This document shows positions 23,203-26,173 of a stretch of 26,173 nucleotides of DNA, in pieces. Origin of the DNA: a virus; the IMG/VR virus record IMGVR_UViG_3300049008_000010, positions 1-26,173 of that record; one strand, written 5' to 3'. A program made the position numbers and the translations under genes. Numbering within the stretch: position 1 is the first letter of the stretch; each line of letters begins with the position of its first letter. The notes under the pieces were generated by a model that saw only the letters and a list, made by a program, of their open reading frames with translations, was not told the DNA's origin and did not search any database.

Positions 23203-23539
23203 TAGATACCTCCGAGATAGAAAGTAAAGAGATTGAATCAGCTACAAAATCTAACGCTGACACTTTCCACTTGGAAGTTCCAATAGTAAGCTCTGTGCCT
23301 ATTGAGTGTGTCACACCTTTAAGTAATAGCTTTGCTGACACATTACCTGACATATCTGTAGTACGCTTTGTTATTAAACCTTTAGCTGACACAGGTACAG
23401 ATAATGAATCAACAGCTAGTCCCGATGTAAAGTCAAAAGAAGCTGACGTACCTTCTACGCTGGTAACATCTGACGTTAAATCACCAGCTATCGAGAAAGC
23501 TTTGTTTAAGTTAGTCTCAATGATAGATTTTAATTTCAT
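23192..23539 (-). CDS. Head closure (stopper)-like protein
   Basis: 115 aa, beta-rich, with a stretch GNVSAKLLLKGVTHSIGTELTIGTSKWKVSALDFVADSISLLSI that resembles the beta-barrel end of head-tail joining proteins (lambda FII / HK97 gp9-like). Position between adaptor and tail terminator supports a stopper role: closing the connector after DNA packaging. Sequence similarity is weak, so the call leans on gene order. The start overlaps the adaptor stop by 1 nt. Confidence 0.5.
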   Translation of the reverse strand: MKLKSIIETNLNKAFSIAGDLTSDVTSVEGTSASFDFTSGLAVDSLSVPVSAKGLITKRTTDMSGNVSAKLLLKGVTHSIGTELTIGTSKWKVSALDFVADSISLLSISEVSNVG

Positions 23540-24012
23540 CAGTTAGCCACCCACACCAAAGTACCTGTACTGGTCTTTAACATAGACTTAGCAAGGTTAG
23601 TTATAGCAACAGGGATTCTCGAAGGAGGCCTTATAACGTCTAAGGAGACACCTCCTATGTTTAAATCTCTGACACTACCTGCATCTGCTAACACATCTGA
23701 GGAACTAAGTAAGTGCAATGCTAGTTCGCAACACATAACTCTTATCTCAGAAGGGGTAGGTGACATAGGTTTTAAGTATCCCTGCCTTATGTTAAAGTAC
23801 ATTTCTGTGCGAGGGAACGCTAAAGGTTGGTCAGCTATTACTGACCGACCTTTCCAGTGAAGCTCATCTAACATTCTTGTTGCAGTACATAACGCTGCTT
23901 CTTTATCTGAGGTACTGGCTGCAACCCAAGCAGTTGATGCAAGTCTTGTAGCAAAGTAAACCTCAGCTCCTGCAACATCCTGATAAGAATTTACATCTAG
24001 TACCAGAGACAT
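23539..24012 (-). CDS. Head-tail adaptor with DnaT_2-like domain
   Basis: 157 aa. The N-terminal region (DVNSYQDVAGAEVYFATRLASTAWVAASTSDKEAALCTATRMLDEL, then WKGRS and QPLAFPRTEMYF) is the DnaT-like ssDNA-binding pattern (DnaT_2) found in many phage head modules right after the capsid gene. In phages it is thought to be a head completion/adaptor protein of the HK97 gp6 type, not a replication protein. The C-terminal half is helical (EIRVMCCELALHLLSSSDVL). The ATG lies 1 nt after the capsid stop. Confidence 0.7.
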   Translation of the reverse strand: MSLVLDVNSYQDVAGAEVYFATRLASTAWVAASTSDKEAALCTATRMLDELHWKGRSVIADQPLAFPRTEMYFNIRQGYLKPMSPTPSEIRVMCCELALHLLSSSDVLADAGSVRDLNIGGVSLDVIRPPSRIPVAITNLAKSMLKTSTGTLVWVAN

Positions 24013-24013
24013 A

Positions 24014-25186
24014 TTAAGCGTGGAACACAGGTAAGATACCTAACGTAAGCACAGATGTTGCTTTACGGACCCACACACCAGTTGCTGTGTCAGCCTGGTT
24101 GGTGGTTAGTGTATCTAAGTTTACAGGAGTGCCACCACGAACCACTTGCTTGAAGTGTGTATCAGAGGGGAACACAGTTTGTGAACCACCCCAGCTATAT
24201 CCAGCAGGCGCAAGTACATAACCCCAACGGCTCCAGATACTAGAGATACCACCACCTTGATAGGCATTACCGTTACGGGTAATCTCAACAGGTACGGGCA
24301 TAACTAACGCCTCAGATTCAATAGAGCCTGGTAGGATAATGAAGCTTGTTTTAGTACCAACAATGTTTACGCCACCACCACCATTTAAGGCAGTAAGTTC
24401 AGCCGTAGACATATTCATGTTTGTACGAGTAACAAACAGTCTGAACTTACCTTGGAAGATAGTATCAAATGTAATGTTACCGTCAACCACACCAATATCA
24501 TCAACTAAGTTAGCTGAACGTAATGATGAGAACACCTCAGGTGTAATGGCTAAGTATGCGAACGCTGGCTCATAGTCTTTGAATGCAGCAGTAAGTGCAT
24601 TCAAGAAGTTAGTTGCGCGAGCTGCACCTTGAACTGCGACAGAGGCAGCTACAACAGGCGTTTCAGCACCTAAGTCAACATAGAAACCATTGACTGCACT
24701 TTGAGGGTCGTTACTAAAGGTTTGTCCACCTAAGCCGCCAGCTTGAGTACCAATTAAGGCCTCTGAGATGGCAATACCTTTAAGTAAGGATGTGATAGCA
24801 CCATTCTCATCTTGGACTTGTGCCTCAGCGAAACCATTACTGATACGCTCTATGCTGTCCATTTGTGTGATTAACTCAGCGGTGTTAATAGCTTCTGCAC
24901 CAGTTGAGCGGGCAGTCTTGATGTAAGTCAAGAAATCTTGAGCACCGTTAGTAACAACGCCAGCCGTTGGGTCTGTTAGTGTTAACACATTGATATTGTG
25001 GTTCAATGGTTTATTCCACTTTAACTGCCCAACGAAGGTTTCAGTCTTAGTATCTATAGTAGGGTTTCCACCTACCATTAAAGTTCCAAGGAAAGTCTTA
25101 GCCTTTGTGTAGGCTTCGTCTCTCATGAACTGTAAAGAGTTCTGTAGGACAACTGTTTGGTTGTCTACAACTTGAGTTGCGGTCAT
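24014..25186 (-). CDS. Major capsid protein (HK97 fold)
   Basis: 390 aa, single chain. The C-terminal half carries patterns common in HK97-fold capsid proteins: FAYLAITPEVFSSLRSANLVDD and FDTIFQGKFRLFVTRTNM (about 205-260), and GISSIWSRWGYVLAPAGYSW (about 312-333). The N-terminal region is helical and has no obvious protease-processed delta domain, which fits a separate scaffold protein encoded just upstream. Translation starts at ATG 25186 after an AAGG ribosome binding site, 9 nt past the scaffold stop. Confidence 0.85.
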   Translation of the reverse strand: MTATQVVDNQTVVLQNSLQFMRDEAYTKAKTFLGTLMVGGNPTIDTKTETFVGQLKWNKPLNHNINVLTLTDPTAGVVTNGAQDFLTYIKTARSTGAEAINTAELITQMDSIERISNGFAEAQVQDENGAITSLLKGIAISEALIGTQAGGLGGQTFSNDPQSAVNGFYVDLGAETPVVAASVAVQGAARATNFLNALTAAFKDYEPAFAYLAITPEVFSSLRSANLVDDIGVVDGNITFDTIFQGKFRLFVTRTNMNMSTAELTALNGGGGVNIVGTKTSFIILPGSIESEALVMPVPVEITRNGNAYQGGGISSIWSRWGYVLAPAGYSWGGSQTVFPSDTHFKQVVRGGTPVNLDTLTTNQADTATGVWVRKATSVLTLGILPVFHA

Positions 25187-25195
25187 AAGTTTACC

Positions 25196-25876
25196 TTATC
25201 GTCTAAGCGGAAGCTTCCCTTTTCGTGCGAGTTCGAGGATAGCTGCCGTAGTTAATGTTCCTGGTGCACCTGGGGATGACTTTGTTCTGTCTGTTCCAGA
25301 CCCACTGGAGTTTGTTTGTTTAAGCAAGAAAGCATTATCTTCACTATCTAAGAAAGCCTTTACAGACTCGGCTAATGTTGAACCTGACTTGTGAAACCAT
25401 ACGTTGTCAGTGAACACCATATCTCTTGCTAGTTGGGATACAGCTATTGCTGCTGCTGTGTCATTAGCAAAGACTACACCTTTTAGATGTACACCTATAG
25501 AGTTATCTCTTGCTAGTTCACTGTTTTGTTTAGATAACTCAGCAACTTTAGTTGAAGCCTCTGAGGCTGCCTGTGTTGCTGCTCTTAAAGCTTCCTCAGC
25601 TTTAGTTAATTTTGTTGCAGTTGCGGCAACCTCTAACGCATGAAGGGCTTTAAAGTCTCCCTCAGCTTTAGCTTTTTCTTCTAGTGCCTTGTCGTGAGCT
25701 TCTTTGTCAGCGGCAATCTTGGCATTTGCTTCGTCTAGTGCAGCCTGTGTGCTGGCTTTGAGAGCATCTCGCTCAAGTCTTGCGGCATCACGTTCAGCGT
25801 AGCTTGCATCTAAACTAGCTTTGATTGGTTTTAAAGCCTCCGCTATTGCGGCTGCTATCTTCTCTTCTTCGGTCAT
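25196..25876 (-). CDS. Capsid scaffold-like protein
   Basis: 226 aa. Residues 1 to about 120 are Ala/Glu/Lys-rich and form a long predicted coiled coil (ALDEANAKIAADKEAHDKAL, LTKAEEALRAATQ). Residues about 125-195 form a compact domain (HLKGVVFANDTAAAIAVSQL, WFHKSGSTLAESVKAFLDSE) like that of scaffold proteins in related head modules (DUF6651-like). The tail is Ser/Gly-rich and ends basic (RKGKLPLRR), typical of capsid-binding scaffold C-termini. It is the first gene of the operon: GGAG lies 9 nt before ATG 25876, and the conserved 44-bp element is about 65 nt upstream. No protease motif is visible. Confidence 0.75.
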   Translation of the reverse strand: MTEEEKIAAAIAEALKPIKASLDASYAERDAARLERDALKASTQAALDEANAKIAADKEAHDKALEEKAKAEGDFKALHALEVAATATKLTKAEEALRAATQAASEASTKVAELSKQNSELARDNSIGVHLKGVVFANDTAAAIAVSQLARDMVFTDNVWFHKSGSTLAESVKAFLDSEDNAFLLKQTNSSGSGTDRTKSSPGAPGTLTTAAILELARKGKLPLRR

Positions 25877-25896
25877 TGAGCACAGCTCCGTTAATC

Positions 25897-25915
25897 ACCT
25901 AAGCACAGCCTAGGT
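25897..25915 (-). other. Small hairpin in the leader of the scaffold gene
   Basis: On the minus strand ACCTAGGC and GCTTAGGT pair over 8 positions (one G-U) around a 3-nt loop. It lies between the putative promoter and the ribosome binding site of the first head gene, so it would be in the 5' end of the late transcript. It may stabilise the message; no terminator features follow. Confidence 0.35.
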
Positions 25916-25939
25916 TTAAGTTTTAAAAGATTACTTCGG

Positions 25940-25983
25940 TTCTTTAAGTGTGAGGGATTGTACCTTAAATGGGTATCTTCCGA
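25940..25983 (-). promoter_or_regulatory. Conserved 44-bp element, copy 2 (putative late promoter of the head-tail operon)
   Basis: It matches 90-133 at 42 of 44 positions. It lies 64 nt upstream of the first structural gene and points towards it. TACAAT (25962-25957, minus strand) could be the -10 box, giving a leader of about 75 nt. Flanking bases differ at once outside the 44 bp, which argues for selection on the element itself. A 13-bp palindrome sits immediately upstream (25986-25998). The promoter role is inferred from position; a recombination site or RNA signal remains possible. Confidence 0.6.
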
Positions 25984-25985
25984 AC

Positions 25986-25998
25986 ACCTCTTAGAGGT
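25986..25998. promoter_or_regulatory. 13-bp palindrome next to the 44-bp element
   Basis: ACCTCT-T-AGAGGT is a perfect dyad around one central base and ends 2 bp from the conserved element. Its place just upstream of the presumed promoter suits an activator or repressor site. It is absent next to copy 1, so it would be specific to this operon if functional. Confidence 0.35.
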
Positions 25999-26036
25999 AT
26001 CTAAGTTAGACACCTAGGTATTACAGCAGATAGCAG

Positions 26037-26171
26037 CTACCTTAGTATATATATATCTATTTAAGATAACACTTAGGATATACTCAGCTATTACTTAACA
26101 GCTTAGTGTCTGCTATACTCTCTGCCTTAACATATAGCTATATGCTACATAGTCAACTACCTTAGTATATA
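26037..26171. repeat. 15-bp direct repeat with TACCTTAG core
   Basis: CTACCTTAGTATATA occurs at 26037-26051 and 26157-26171. Shorter forms with the TACCTTAG core lie at 47-54 and 59-66. I did not find the 8-base core inside any gene of the window. On the minus strand the core reads CTAAGGTA, close to the TTAAGGTA found in both 44-bp elements, so they may share a binding factor. Confidence 0.45.
26131..26144. promoter_or_regulatory. Perfect 14-bp palindrome
   Basis: CATATAGCTATATG is its own reverse complement. It is in non-coding DNA between the two copies of the 15-bp repeat. It is a candidate operator, but AT-rich palindromes of this size can arise by chance. Confidence 0.3.
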
Positions 26172-26173
26172 CC

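Larger units (their letters stand above)
25984..26173. other. Non-coding AT-rich tract upstream of the late operon
   Basis: No gene is visible. The tract has a 15-bp direct repeat, CTACCTTAGTATATA (26037-26051 and 26157-26171, 120 bp apart), a perfect 14-bp palindrome (26131-26144), a 13-bp palindrome (25986-25998) and a (TA)n run. A sigma70-like candidate on the minus strand is TTGACT (26156-26151), 16 bp, TATGTT (26134-26129); the match is partial and confidence in it is low. The tract looks like a regulatory region between transcription units. Confidence 0.5.

Noticed and set aside
90-25983. Attachment sites or IS-type direct repeats flanking a mobile segment
   Set aside because: The enclosed DNA is a normal structural operon without integrase or transposase, and the repeats fit promoter positions better.
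1-26173. CRISPR arrays, tRNA genes, toxin-antitoxin or defence genes
   Set aside because: No regularly spaced repeats, tRNA-like folds or defence protein motifs were seen; every supported gene fits virion assembly or is a small neighbour of it.

Overview
The window is the virion-structure region of a tailed phage or prophage with a long, non-contractile tail (siphovirus type). All supported genes lie on the minus strand, so the gene order runs from high to low coordinates. Lambda-type tail logic (a G/GT frameshift pair and a J-like tip protein) and a muralytic domain in the tape measure point to a Gram-negative host, probably a proteobacterium. The DNA is AT-rich and I cannot name the host. 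The terminase and portal genes are not in the window.

Layout in transcription order: (1) 26173-25877, a non-coding AT-rich leader with short direct repeats, palindromes and one copy of a conserved 44-bp element that looks like a phage promoter. (2) 25876-22801, the head and connector genes: scaffold-like protein, HK97-fold major capsid protein, DnaT_2-type adaptor, stopper-like protein, tail terminator. (3) 22801-20849, tail tube, a small unknown protein, tail assembly chaperone G with its -1 frameshift product GT, a small protein resembling the C-terminal half of a GH24 lysozyme, and an HK97-gp10-like protein. (4) 20794-5915, one 14.9-kb gene for a 4,959-residue tape measure protein carrying a lysozyme-like domain near its C-terminus. 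(5) 5870-606, tail-tip genes: two paralogous distal tail proteins (one with a beta-propeller appended), a DUF2163-like hub protein and a J-like tip protein. (6) 609-115, a GNAT-like acetyltransferase whose last codons lie inside the second copy of the 44-bp element. (7) 114-1, non-coding DNA before the next unit.

Most genes overlap by 1-11 nt or are separated by under 25 nt, which suggests one late operon. The tape measure gene is the exception. It is preceded by two hairpins, one a perfect 16-bp dyad inside the upstream gene, and followed by another hairpin just before the next ribosome binding site.

Main points of interest: a tape measure that predicts a tail of roughly 0.7 micrometre; near-total absence of GATC (one site found in 26 kb); a propeller domain whose DNA composition is foreign to its surroundings; a lambda-identical GGGAAAG slippery site directly before the G stop codon; the duplicated 44-bp element; and the hairpins around the tape measure gene. 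I did not find a defence system, CRISPR array, tRNA, mobile element or diversity-generating retroelement. The novelty here lies in the architecture and signals of a very long-tailed virion.
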